Part shown: piece by piece, positions 1 through 5,289 of the stretch
How positions within the stretch are numbered: position 1 is the stretch's first letter
How the letters are laid out: every line of letters begins with the position of its first letter
From: Opitutaceae bacterium
GTDB taxonomy: Bacteria; Verrucomicrobiota; Verrucomicrobiae; Opitutales; Opitutaceae
DNA: 5,989 nucleotides
Direction of reading: 5' to 3'
Assembly: GCA_031266495.1 (NCBI GenBank)
Contig: JAISAX010000395.1
Location: forward strand, 1-5,989
The notes under the pieces: generated by a model
Told to the model about the DNA's origin: nothing
What the model saw: the letters and a program-made list of their open reading frames with translations, nothing else
Databases searched by the model: none
Position numbers and translations under genes: made by a program

Positions 1-111
1 GAGTTTGCGGACGAACTGCGCGGCAAGACGGTCTATTTTTGTCTGCGCTGGGAAAACAACCGCGGCCAGAAAGGCCCCTGGAGCGAAATCGTCTCCGCCA
101 TCATCCCCTGA
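1..111 (+). CDS. C-terminal fragment of an unidentified protein
   Basis: The frame is open from the first base of the window and ends at TGA 109-111, giving 36 residues that finish in GPWSEIVSAIIP. The rest of the gene lies off the left edge. The fragment alternates aromatic and hydrophobic residues (VYFCLRWEN, then a turn NRGQKG, then PWSEIVSAIIP). This looks like the last two strands of a small beta-sandwich, as in fibronectin type III-like domains at the ends of hypothetical bacterial proteins. The domain call is a resemblance only. The overlapping frame that starts at base 5 has no protein-like features over this stretch, so this frame is preferred. Function unknown. Confidence 0.6.
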   Translation, partial: EFADELRGKTVYFCLRWENNRGQKGPWSEIVSAIIP

Positions 112-145
112 CGGGCAAATGCAACCACTACAACCACTACAAACC

Positions 146-334
146 ATGCAACAACAATCGACAAACCAGACCCGCACCGGCGCGCGCCCTCCTGCGCACG
201 CCTTTTTGCGCGTCATTTGGCGCGGCCTTCTCGCCCCTGGAGCGTTGGCCGCGGCGGTTTTGTCCGAAAGCGCCGCCAGCTCGATCCAGGACCTCGGCCT
301 CAATGCCACCAATTTCATAGGCATGAATGACTAA
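146..334 (+). CDS. Doubtful short ORF, 62 codons
   Basis: ATG at 146 opens a 62-residue frame that ends at TAA 332-334. It has a polar, basic N-terminus (MQQQSTNQTRTGARPP), a hydrophobic middle around residues 21-40 (including VIWRGLLAPGALAAAVL) and a neutral tail ending TNFIGMND. That could make a single membrane helix or a signal peptide, but alanine-rich frames arise easily in GC-rich DNA. There is no Shine-Dalgarno sequence. A hairpin begins four bases after the stop, which is the main hint in its favour. I recognise no family. Confidence 0.2.
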   Translation: MQQQSTNQTRTGARPPAHAFLRVIWRGLLAPGALAAAVLSESAASSIQDLGLNATNFIGMND

Positions 335-337
335 TGG

Positions 338-352
338 ACGGCGCTGCGCCGT
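338..352. terminator. Small GC hairpin after the short ORF
   Basis: ACGGCG (338-343), loop CTG, CGCCGT (347-352) form a perfect 6-bp stem. No T-run follows on either strand, so it is at best a weak or factor-dependent terminator. Confidence 0.25.
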
Positions 353-377
353 TATCGCGGCGCCCGCAGCTGAAAGT

Positions 378-412
378 CCCCCCCGCCCCCCCCCGAAATT
401 GAAAAAGGGGGG
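378..412. repeat. C-tract/G-tract inverted repeat upstream of the LysM gene
   Basis: Seven C (378-384), one G, and nine C (386-394) are followed by an A/T-rich spacer and six G (407-412). The C and G runs can pair as a stem of at least six G-C pairs around a roughly 12-base loop. It lies about 140 bases before the LysM start. It could be a terminator-like hairpin or a replication-slippage tract; no T-run follows. Confidence 0.45.
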
Positions 413-552
413 AAGCCCGGTCCTGCATCGCCCCAAAGCAAAACCACATTGCGAACGGAAGATTACGGGACGCCCCTGGACATCGGACGCGGACCCGGAG
501 GCCGCAAACTTCTATCTTCAAACTTTGCGAAGATTCCTCAAAGTGCGCCCCC

Positions 553-1200
553 ATGCTCATCAAGAAAACCAAACCCATGATCCGGGGCATGACCCTGTTG
601 CTGGCGGCGCTAGCCAGCCTGACCACCACCACTACCCCCCCGGCCCGGGCGCAGCAGTACCAGCAACCCCCCGCGAATCCCGCCGCCGACCTCGCCGCCC
701 TGCGCCAGGAAGTCGCCCTCGCCAGCGAAAACATCCGGACACTCGCCAGCCGCGTCGAACAACTCGAAACCGAGAACGCCAGGCTCAGGCAACAGATCAC
801 CAATTCGGGGCAAAGCTATGCCAGCACCTCGTACGTCAACGAATCGATCAACGAGACCAGCCGCCTCCTCAAGGCCGCCATCGCCCAGTCGAAAAGCGAC
901 ACCCTCCAGCAAGTCGGCAACCAGATGGAAAAACTCGCCCGGGAAACCAACGCCGCCATCGATTCCATCGCCAAATCCGTCAACACCGCCCGGACAACCC
1001 CGCCCAACGTCAACCCGCCAACGTTCAACCCGGATTTCCCCAAGGAAGGCATCGAATACACCGTGCAACGCGGCGACACGATCTCCTCCATCGCGGCCAA
1101 AACCGGCGCCAGGGCGAAGGACATCATGAACGCCAACCGCATTACCGATCCCACAAAAATCCAGGTCGGCCAAAAACTCTTCATTCCCGGCGGCAACTGA
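553..1200 (+). CDS. Secreted LysM-domain protein with a coiled-coil region
   Basis: A 215-residue protein, probably exported and bound to peptidoglycan. Residues 1-33 look like a signal peptide: basic start (MLIKKTK), hydrophobic core (MTLLLAALASL), and a likely cut after ARA at 31-33. Residues about 45-83 (ADLAALRQEV to ENARLRQQ) and about 100-145 have the heptad-like, charged, alanine-rich pattern of coiled coil. A Pro/Asn-rich linker (149-165) leads to one C-terminal LysM domain at about 168-212, with the typical YTVQRGDTISSIAAK opening, a central NANRI and the closing VGQKLFIP. LysM domains bind N-acetylglucosamine-containing glycans, which places the protein at the cell wall. No enzymatic domain is present. 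Internal ATGs at 577 and 589 would still leave a signal peptide, so the start is uncertain by up to 12 codons; none has a clear ribosome binding site. parB follows 84 bases later on the same strand with no obvious terminator between, so co-transcription is possible. Confidence 0.88.
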   Translation: MLIKKTKPMIRGMTLLLAALASLTTTTTPPARAQQYQQPPANPAADLAALRQEVALASENIRTLASRVEQLETENARLRQQITNSGQSYASTSYVNESINETSRLLKAAIAQSKSDTLQQVGNQMEKLARETNAAIDSIAKSVNTARTTPPNVNPPTFNPDFPKEGIEYTVQRGDTISSIAAKTGARAKDIMNANRITDPTKIQVGQKLFIPGGN

Positions 1201-1284
1201 CCCGCATCACCTCCCGCTCCTTCCGCCTCTCCCGCGCCTCCCGCGCCTTTTTCATTCCGCATTCCACACTCCCTGTTTTTGCCA

Positions 1285-2334
1285 ATGCCACCTCCTTCCA
1301 AATCCCGTCTCGGTCGCGGCCTCGGCGGCCTCATCGCCGCCGGCGGTCCGGCCAAAAAAAACTCCGGCCCTCCCGCCGCTCCCGCCGCTTCCGTTGCGCC
1401 CGCCATTCCCGCCGCACCCGCCGCGACAAAAACATCCTCCACCTCCCCCCCGCCCACCCCCCCCCCCCCCCCCCCCTCCTCCTCCGTTGCGACCACGCCG
1501 GCTGCCAGCGGATTTCTGGAAATCTCCGTCGCCGCCATAGCCCCGAGTCCGTATCAGGCGCGCAAGGACATCGCGCCCGCGCAACTCCAGGAGCTTGCCG
1601 AAAGCATCCGTGCCGAAGGCCTGCTCCAGCCGGTGGTCGTGCGCAAGGTTGGCGAAGGCAAATACCAGCTCATTGCCGGGGAACGCCGCTGGCGCGCCTT
1701 CCAGCTCCTCAAGATAAAGACCATCCCCGCCCGCCTCGTGGAGGCGAAGGACGCCTCTGCCGCCGCGCTCGGCCTGATCGAAAACCTCCAGCGCGAAAGC
1801 CTCAACCCGCTCGAAGAAGCGTACGGTTACGCCAGCCTCATCCGCGATTTCGACCTCACGCAGGAAGCCGCCGCCGAACGCGTCGGCAAGGGCCGACCCA
1901 CCGTGGCCAACGCCCTGCGCCTCCTCACGCTCGACGGCGAACTGCAAGGATTTGTCGCCCGGGGACTCCTCTCCGTCGGCCACGCCAAGGTGCTCCTCGG
2001 CATCGAGGACCCCGCGCAGCGCGCCGTCCTCGCCCGGCGCGTGATCGAGGAAGGCCACAGCGTCCGCGCCACGGAAAAGCTCGTGCAGGCCCGCAAGGCC
2101 GGCGGGAGTGGCGGGAGCGGCGGCATCTCGCCCGTGCCGCCCGTGGCCGGCGCCAGCCGCCACCTGCCCCCCGTCGAGGCCGCCGCGGTGGCCAATATCG
2201 AGAAACGCCTCATCTCCCATCTCGGCGCCCGCGTTGCCCTCAAACACACGCCGAAGCGCGGCAAGATCGTCATCGAATACGCCGGCAACGACGACCTGCA
2301 ACGCATCCTGGAAAAACTCGGCGTGGAGGCATGA
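1285..2334 (+). CDS. parB: Chromosome partitioning protein ParB (Spo0J family)
   Basis: A 349-residue ParB, the CTP-dependent DNA clamp that loads at parS and works with the ATPase ParA (and SMC) in origin segregation. ATG 1285 is chosen over TTG 1279 because it gives the usual short lead into the N-terminal ParA-contact peptide KSRLGRGLGGLI (7-18). Residues about 20-76 are a Pro/Ala linker, partly encoded by an uninterrupted run of 20 C. The conserved core follows: box I PYQARKD (89-95), GLLQPVVVR (112-120), the nucleotide-binding box II GERRWRA (132-138) and ENLQRESLNPLEEA (167-179). A helix-turn-helix lies at about 190-214 (DLTQEAAAERVGKGRPTVANALRLL), then GHAKVLLGI (232-240). A second linker (GGSGGSGG, 273-280) joins the C-terminal dimerisation domain, about 295-349. 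The family is usually 280-300 residues; the excess is in the linkers. The usual neighbour parA is not in this window, and I saw no parS-like palindrome. Confidence 0.96.
   Translation: MPPPSKSRLGRGLGGLIAAGGPAKKNSGPPAAPAASVAPAIPAAPAATKTSSTSPPPTPPPPPPSSSVATTPAASGFLEISVAAIAPSPYQARKDIAPAQLQELAESIRAEGLLQPVVVRKVGEGKYQLIAGERRWRAFQLLKIKTIPARLVEAKDASAAALGLIENLQRESLNPLEEAYGYASLIRDFDLTQEAAAERVGKGRPTVANALRLLTLDGELQGFVARGLLSVGHAKVLLGIEDPAQRAVLARRVIEEGHSVRATEKLVQARKAGGSGGSGGISPVPPVAGASRHLPPVEAAAVANIEKRLISHLGARVALKHTPKRGKIVIEYAGNDDLQRILEKLGVEA
1457..1476 (+). repeat. Run of 20 C inside parB
   Basis: Twenty consecutive C encode part of the poly-proline linker of ParB. A seven-C run (1444-1450) lies just upstream, separated by GCCCA. 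Such a tract is prone to replication slippage and sequencing error; a change of one or two bases would shift parB out of frame before its DNA-binding core. The frame is intact as given. Confidence 0.95.
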
Positions 2335-2400
2335 GGGAGAGGGACCGGTGAAAAAACCGAAGCAGGGAATGTGTGACGCGGGCTTTCCCGGAATTTTTAT

Positions 2401-2484
2401 CCGGACCCGGACCCGGACGCGAACCCGGGTCCGGGCGCAGACGCAGATGCAGATGCGAACCCGGACACAAACGCAGACCCGAAC
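2401..2484. repeat. Degenerate hexamer array between parB and sulP
   Basis: Fourteen six-base units in phase follow the pattern (C/G)C(G/A)(G/A)AC: CCGGAC three times, then GCGAAC, CCGGGT, CCGGGC, GCAGAC, GCAGAT twice, GCGAAC, CCGGAC, ACAAAC, GCAGAC and CCGAAC. The array fills half of the 171-base gap and ends 21 bases before the sulP ATG. In one forward frame it would read as an Arg-Thr/Gln-Thr dipeptide repeat, but that frame has no other coding support. Just before it, CCGGA (2388-2392) and TCCGG (2400-2404) can form a 5-bp stem with an AT-rich loop. Confidence 0.8.
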
Positions 2485-2505
2485 GCCCGCGACGCGGCGT
2501 GTCGC

Positions 2506-4434
2506 ATGAACGCATTCCGCTTCTCGCCGACCACCCTCGCCGCTGCGTCGCGGATCGGGCGCAGCTCGCTCCGCTGGCTGCGAGAACGTTTCCCGCTCGG
2601 CGGCGAATTCCGCGCCTACGACCTCGAAAAATTCCGGGCCGACGCCCTCGCCGCCGCCACCGTATCGCTTGTTTCGATACCGCAGGCCATCGGCTTCGCG
2701 CTCATTGCCGGGCTGCCGCCGCTCATGGTCATCATGTCGGTGATCATCGGCGGGTTCGTGGCGGCGCTCTTCACATCGTCGCACCACCTCGTATTTGGTC
2801 CGAGCAACTCGATGAGCATCGTGCTCGCGGCCACCATCTACTCGGTATCGAGCAAAGGCCTCACGCCCGCGCAGATCACCATCGTGCTGGCGGCGCTCAT
2901 CGGGTTGTTCCAGCTCGTGGCCGGGCTGGCGCGGTTTGGCAAGATCACGCAATTCATCTCGCGCTCGGTCATCATCGGATACGGCACCGCGATCGGCATC
3001 CTGCTCGCGGCCGGACAGGCGCCGCACTTTTTTGGCATCATCACCCAGGCCGGTTCGCACGGCAGCTTTATCGGCAACCTGTGGGACGCGTTGCAACAGA
3101 TCGCCCATTTCCGGTTCAACCCCTGGGCGCTGGCCGTGGGCGTGGGGACGCTGGCGATCTTTGAAATCTGCGGACACTACATCCGCCGCGTGCCCGCCGA
3201 ACTGATCGGCCTCGTGGCAATCGCGTTGCTGACAAAGTGGCTCCACCTCGACGACACCTGGGGCCTGCGCACGATTTCCGACGAAGGCGTATTGTCCGTG
3301 GAACTACCCTCCTTCATCGGCATGCCGCTCGGGCCGGACACCTGGGGCGTCATCCCCACGCTGCTCGGCGCCGCGCTCGCCATTTCGATCCTCGGCATGC
3401 TCGAAGCCGTCTCGCTCTCCCGGATGTTTGCCGCCAAGTCCGGCCAGCAAATCGACGTGAACCAGGAACTCGTCTCGATGGGCACGGCCAACATCGTCGT
3501 CAGCGCCTACGGCGCGATGCCCGGCTCGGCGTCGTTCGCGCGCAGCGGAGCCAACTTCCAGAGCGGCGCCAGGACGCAAATGGCATCCCTGATGAGCAGC
3601 GTGATCGTGCTCGGCGCGCTGTTTTTTGTTGCCCCGCTCATCAACCACATCCCCGTGGCCAGCCTCGCCGCGCACCTCATCCGTATCGGCCTGCGCATGA
3701 TCAGCCGCGACCAGCTCCGGCTCGCCTGGCGGGCCACAGGGTCGGACGCCATCGTACTCGCAACCACACTACTCGCGGCCTTTTTCCTCAAGCTCGACAT
3801 CGCCATCTACGTCGGCGTCGGCGTCTCGCTCGTCCTCTTCCTGCGCAAAGCCGGCGCGCCCTCCCTGGTCGAATACGGCTTCAACGACAGCGGACACCTC
3901 TCGGAACTCGATGACAGCAGCGGACGCAAGAACGCCGCCATCTCGATCGTGCACGTCGAGGGCGAACTGTTTTTCGGCGCCGCCGACCTGTTTCAGGAAC
4001 AAGTCCGCCAACTCGCCGGCGACGAAGCCACGCGCGTGGTCATCCTGCGCATGAAAAACGCCCGCCACCTCGACGCCACCTCGGTGATGTCGTTGCTGCA
4101 ACTCCACGACTACATGCAGACCACCGGGCGCCACCTGCTGGTGAGCGGCATCAACCCCGACGTCAAAAAAGTGCTCCGCCGCGCCGGAGCCTGGCAAAAA
4201 ATCGGCGCGGAAAACATTTTCCCTGCCGAGGCCAACCTGACCATGAGCACCAGGCGCGCACTGCTGCGCGCCTCGCAACTCCTGCAACAGGACGGGGAAA
4301 AAACCCGGCCCGATGTGCGCATTTTTTACGACAAAAACAAGGAAAGCGCCGCCGACCACAGTCCGGATTCCCGCGACTCGCACGACTCCCGCGACTCGCA
4401 CGCCACCGACAAGCCGGGCGATTTCCAGATCTGA
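2506..4434 (+). CDS. SulP-family anion transporter with STAS domain
   Basis: A 642-residue inner-membrane transporter of the SulP (SLC26-like) family, which moves anions such as sulfate, bicarbonate or dicarboxylates. The substrate cannot be read from sequence. After a basic N-terminal segment, the SulP signature appears at about 55-72 (LVSIPQAIGFALIAGLPP), followed by FGPSNSMS (97-104) in the anion-site region. Many hydrophobic segments run to about residue 446. The conserved later core reads EAVSLSRMFAAKSGQQIDVNQEL (300-322), then GTANIVVSAYGAMPGSASFARSGAN (326-350). Residues about 477-575 form the cytoplasmic STAS domain (IVHVEGELFFGAADLF; LRMKNARHLDATSVMSLLQL). The tail (about 598-642) is polar and low-complexity, with DSRDSH twice. 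Length and order fit the family. ATG 2506 leaves a normal N-terminus, though no Shine-Dalgarno sequence is seen. The hexamer array lies just upstream, and the stop codon sits inside a 10-base direct repeat found again at 4662-4671. Confidence 0.95.
   Translation: MNAFRFSPTTLAAASRIGRSSLRWLRERFPLGGEFRAYDLEKFRADALAAATVSLVSIPQAIGFALIAGLPPLMVIMSVIIGGFVAALFTSSHHLVFGPSNSMSIVLAATIYSVSSKGLTPAQITIVLAALIGLFQLVAGLARFGKITQFISRSVIIGYGTAIGILLAAGQAPHFFGIITQAGSHGSFIGNLWDALQQIAHFRFNPWALAVGVGTLAIFEICGHYIRRVPAELIGLVAIALLTKWLHLDDTWGLRTISDEGVLSVELPSFIGMPLGPDTWGVIPTLLGAALAISILGMLEAVSLSRMFAAKSGQQIDVNQELVSMGTANIVVSAYGAMPGSASFARSGANFQSGARTQMASLMSSVIVLGALFFVAPLINHIPVASLAAHLIRIGLRMISRDQLRLAWRATGSDAIVLATTLLAAFFLKLDIAIYVGVGVSLVLFLRKAGAPSLVEYGFNDSGHLSELDDSSGRKNAAISIVHVEGELFFGAADLFQEQVRQLAGDEATRVVILRMKNARHLDATSVMSLLQLHDYMQTTGRHLLVSGINPDVKKVLRRAGAWQKIGAENIFPAEANLTMSTRRALLRASQLLQQDGEKTRPDVRIFYDKNKESAADHSPDSRDSHDSRDSHATDKPGDFQI
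4366..4401 (+). repeat. 18-base tandem repeat in the sulP tail
   Basis: Two adjacent 18-base units (4366-4383 and 4384-4401) differ by one base (T/C) and encode DSRDSH twice. They extend the unstructured cytoplasmic tail after the STAS domain. Confidence 0.9.
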
Positions 4435-4435
4435 A
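4426..4435. repeat. 10-base direct repeat, left copy
   Basis: CAGATCTGAA overlaps the last codons and the TGA stop of sulP. An identical copy lies at 4662-4671, so the pair brackets the repeat-rich gap. Each copy is followed at different distances by a second shared word: TGAAGTTACGC (4437-4447) against TGATGTTACGC (4686-4696). Confidence 0.8.
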
Positions 4436-4467
4436 CTGAAGTTACGCAGCCGAGGGTATTTTGCTGT

Positions 4468-4517
4468 CAAACCAAACCAAACCGAGCCGAGCCGAGTCGA
4501 TCCGAACCGGTCCGGGG
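4468..4517. repeat. Pentamer-phased tract, left
   Basis: Ten five-base units in strict phase all begin with C: CAAAC three times, CGAGC twice, then CGAGT, CGATC, CGAAC, CGGTC and CGGGG. The series drifts from A-rich to G-rich units. Confidence 0.8.
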
Positions 4518-4520
4518 AGA

Positions 4521-4537
4521 GCACGCGTCTCGCGTGC
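4521..4537. repeat. Hairpin A, TCT loop
   Basis: GCACGCG (4521-4527), loop TCT, CGCGTGC (4531-4537): a perfect 7-bp stem containing the shared 8-mer CGTCTCGC at 4526-4533. Confidence 0.85.
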
Positions 4538-4538
4538 A

Positions 4539-4561
4539 GTGTTCGACGTCTCGCCGAACAC
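4539..4561. repeat. Hairpin B, 9-base loop
   Basis: GTGTTCG (4539-4545) pairs with CGAACAC (4555-4561). The 9-base loop is almost entirely the shared 8-mer CGTCTCGC (4547-4554). Confidence 0.85.
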
Positions 4562-4585
4562 GGTTCGGTTCGGACCGGATCGTCA
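4561..4585. repeat. Pentamer-phased tract, right
   Basis: Five units in phase: CGGTT twice, CGGAC, CGGAT, CGTCA. Several words complement the left tract: CGGTTCGG twice against CCGAACCG at 4502-4509, CGGACCG against 4508-4514, and CGGATCG against 4498-4504. Their order does not allow one continuous stem. Confidence 0.7.
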
Positions 4586-4594
4586 GCAAAGGCT

Positions 4595-4609
4595 TGGGCG
4601 AGACGCCCA
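4595..4609. repeat. Hairpin C, AGA loop
   Basis: TGGGCG (4595-4600), loop AGA, CGCCCA (4604-4609): a perfect 6-bp stem. It carries the shared 8-mer in the opposite orientation (GCGAGACG, 4598-4605). Confidence 0.8.
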
Positions 4610-4613
4610 GGCC

Positions 4614-4632
4614 GGCACGCGAGACGCGTGCC
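4614..4632. repeat. Hairpin D, AGA loop
   Basis: GGCACGCG (4614-4621), loop AGA, CGCGTGCC (4625-4632): a perfect 8-bp stem. It is the mirror partner of hairpin A and carries GCGAGACG at 4619-4626. It lies between two convergent genes and may help end transcription, but no T-run follows. Confidence 0.85.
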
Positions 4633-4655
4633 CTCCCCGGCACCGGCTGCATGCA

Positions 4656-4693
4656 TAACATCAGATCTGAAGCTCTTGCGCCCCCTGATGTTA
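4656..4693. repeat. 9-base inverted repeat over the yqeY stop codon
   Basis: TAACATCAG (4656-4664) and CTGATGTTA (4685-4693) are perfectly complementary around a 20-base spacer. The last three bases are the yqeY stop codon on the minus strand. The 10-base palindrome TCAGATCTGA (4661-4670) overlaps the left arm. A yqeY transcript could fold here, but without the U-run of an intrinsic terminator. Confidence 0.65.
4662..4671. repeat. 10-base direct repeat, right copy
   Basis: CAGATCTGAA, identical to 4426-4435 at the end of sulP, lies two bases outside the right end of the putative element. Confidence 0.8.
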
Positions 4694-5143
4694 CGCCAGC
4701 TTCGCCTGGATCAGTTTGCTGGCGGCGCCGAAGTCGATCAGGCCGGCATCGGGGTGCTGCCTGAGCGCGGCGATGACCTTGCCCATTTCCTTTTTCGAGC
4801 CTGCGCCGGTGGCGGCGATGGCTTCGGCGACGAGGGCTTCCAGCCGGGCAGCATCAAGCTGGCGGGGCAGATACTTTTCGATGAGGCGCAGTTCGCGGTC
4901 ATTGGCGGCGACGAGGTCGGCGCGGCCGCCCTTTTCGAACTGGGCTTTGGCGTCGGCGAGGTTTTTGACGGACTTGCGCAACGTGGCGATGACGAGCGCG
5001 TCGTCGATCGGCTTGTTGAGGTCCATCGCTGCGCGCTGGATGGCACCGTCATTGGTGCGAAGGACCGTCGCGGTGGCGGAGTCGCGTGCCTTGACGGCGG
5101 TGATGATATCGGCGCGGAGCTGTTCGTAGATCGTCGTGGACAT
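4691..5143 (-). CDS. yqeY: GatB/YqeY domain protein
   Basis: A 150-residue stand-alone YqeY protein, the usual length for the family. YqeY resembles the C-terminal helical domain of GatB, the subunit of tRNA-dependent amidotransferase that contacts tRNA. The free protein is thought to act in tRNA-linked metabolism, but its exact role is not settled. Family features visible are an N-terminal helix YEQLRADIITAVKARD (6-21), VLRTNDGAIQRAAM (27-40), the hallmark AQFEKGGRADLVAANDRELRLIEKYLPRQL (67-96), and a C-terminal SKKEMGKVIAALR (116-128) ending DFGAASKLIQAKLA. The whole protein is predicted helical and cytoplasmic. The start at 5143 (MSTTIYEQL) matches the usual beginning; the in-frame ATG at 5176 adds 11 residues unlike the family. 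No Shine-Dalgarno sequence is visible. It converges on sulP and diverges from the gene at 5290, so it is probably transcribed alone. Confidence 0.92.
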   Translation of the reverse strand: MSTTIYEQLRADIITAVKARDSATATVLRTNDGAIQRAAMDLNKPIDDALVIATLRKSVKNLADAKAQFEKGGRADLVAANDRELRLIEKYLPRQLDAARLEALVAEAIAATGAGSKKEMGKVIAALRQHPDAGLIDFGAASKLIQAKLA

Positions 5144-5289
5144 GACCGCGGATCGTGGCCGCAGACCCCCGTGCATGTCGAGAAGGCAACACGGCTGCCG
5201 GGCGAATCCGGAACCCTGCCGCGCACCGCGATCGCATGCGGAGTGTTGCTGAAAACGGCGCGCCGGTTGACGATGATGTTTCCCGTTCC
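5144..5289. promoter_or_regulatory. Divergent intergenic region, promoters for both sides expected
   Basis: This 146-base gap separates the starts of yqeY (minus) and the membrane protein (plus), so promoters for both should lie here. I cannot identify a convincing -35/-10 pair. A TTGACG at 5267-5272 sits only 17 bases before the ATG at 5290, too close to serve as its -35. Palindromes include GCGATCGC (5228-5235) and GGCGCGCC, neither of which I can assign. Confidence 0.35.

Larger units (their letters stand above)
112..552. other. 441-base gap without a convincing gene
   Basis: No reading frame here has a good start and protein-like composition. The stretch opens with a 9-base unit repeated about 2.5 times (122-145, CAACCACTA twice, then a partial copy). 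It then contains a short ORF (146-334), a GC-rich hairpin just after that ORF (338-352) and a C-tract/G-tract hairpin (378-412). The last 140 bases are probably the leader and promoter region of the LysM gene, but I see no clear -35/-10 pair. Confidence 0.5.
4507..4646. repeat. Long inverted repeat enclosing hairpins
   Basis: The core arms are 4514-4537 and 4615-4638, complementary at 23 of 24 positions. They extend outward as CCGGT-CC (4507-4513) against GGCACCGG (4639-4646) with one extra base on the right. The roughly 77-base interior holds two more hairpins and the right pentamer tract. Both arms are themselves hairpins. Confidence 0.85.
4441..4659. mobile_element. Possible MITE- or REP-like element between sulP and yqeY
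   Basis: The ends are an imperfect inverted pair: GTTACGCAGCCG at 4441-4452 and CGGCTGCATGCATAAC at 4644-4659, which match with one mismatch and a four-base gap. Nested inside is a longer inverted repeat (4507-4537 with 4615-4646), four hairpins and two pentamer-phased tracts. There is no coding capacity, so any mobility would depend on a transposase elsewhere. A 10-base direct repeat lies just outside (4426-4435 and 4662-4671), separated from the ends by five and two bases, so it is not a clean target duplication. An alternative is a composite bidirectional terminator built from local duplications. Confidence 0.4.

Noticed and set aside
1279..1284. TTG start for parB
   Set aside because: It adds only Met-Pro before an ATG that matches the normal ParB N-terminus; no ribosome binding site supports it.
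327..2351. 674-codon forward frame overlapping the LysM gene and parB
   Set aside because: Its product is Arg/Pro/His-rich with no domains, typical of a GC-rich out-of-frame shadow; the LysM and ParB frames carry clear family motifs.
2401..2484. Hexamer array as a coding dipeptide repeat (RTRTRT, QTQT)
   Set aside because: The frame continues antisense-like, motif-free sequence from inside parB and stops just within sulP; the repeat alone produces the pattern.
1285..2505. parS site near parB
   Set aside because: I looked for the TGTTTCACGTGAAACA-type palindrome across the window and found none close enough to report.
1252..3246. 664-codon minus-strand frame opposite parB and sulP
   Set aside because: It crosses two well-supported genes, its glycine run is the complement of the parB C-tract, and it resembles no family.
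4507..4646. CRISPR array
   Set aside because: Repeats are inverted and short with no regular direct repeat-spacer spacing, and no cas gene is near.
5155..5289. Extended N-terminus for the membrane protein from GTG 5155
   Set aside because: The added 45 residues are polar, arginine-rich and occupy the divergent promoter region; the protein-like composition begins at ATG 5290.
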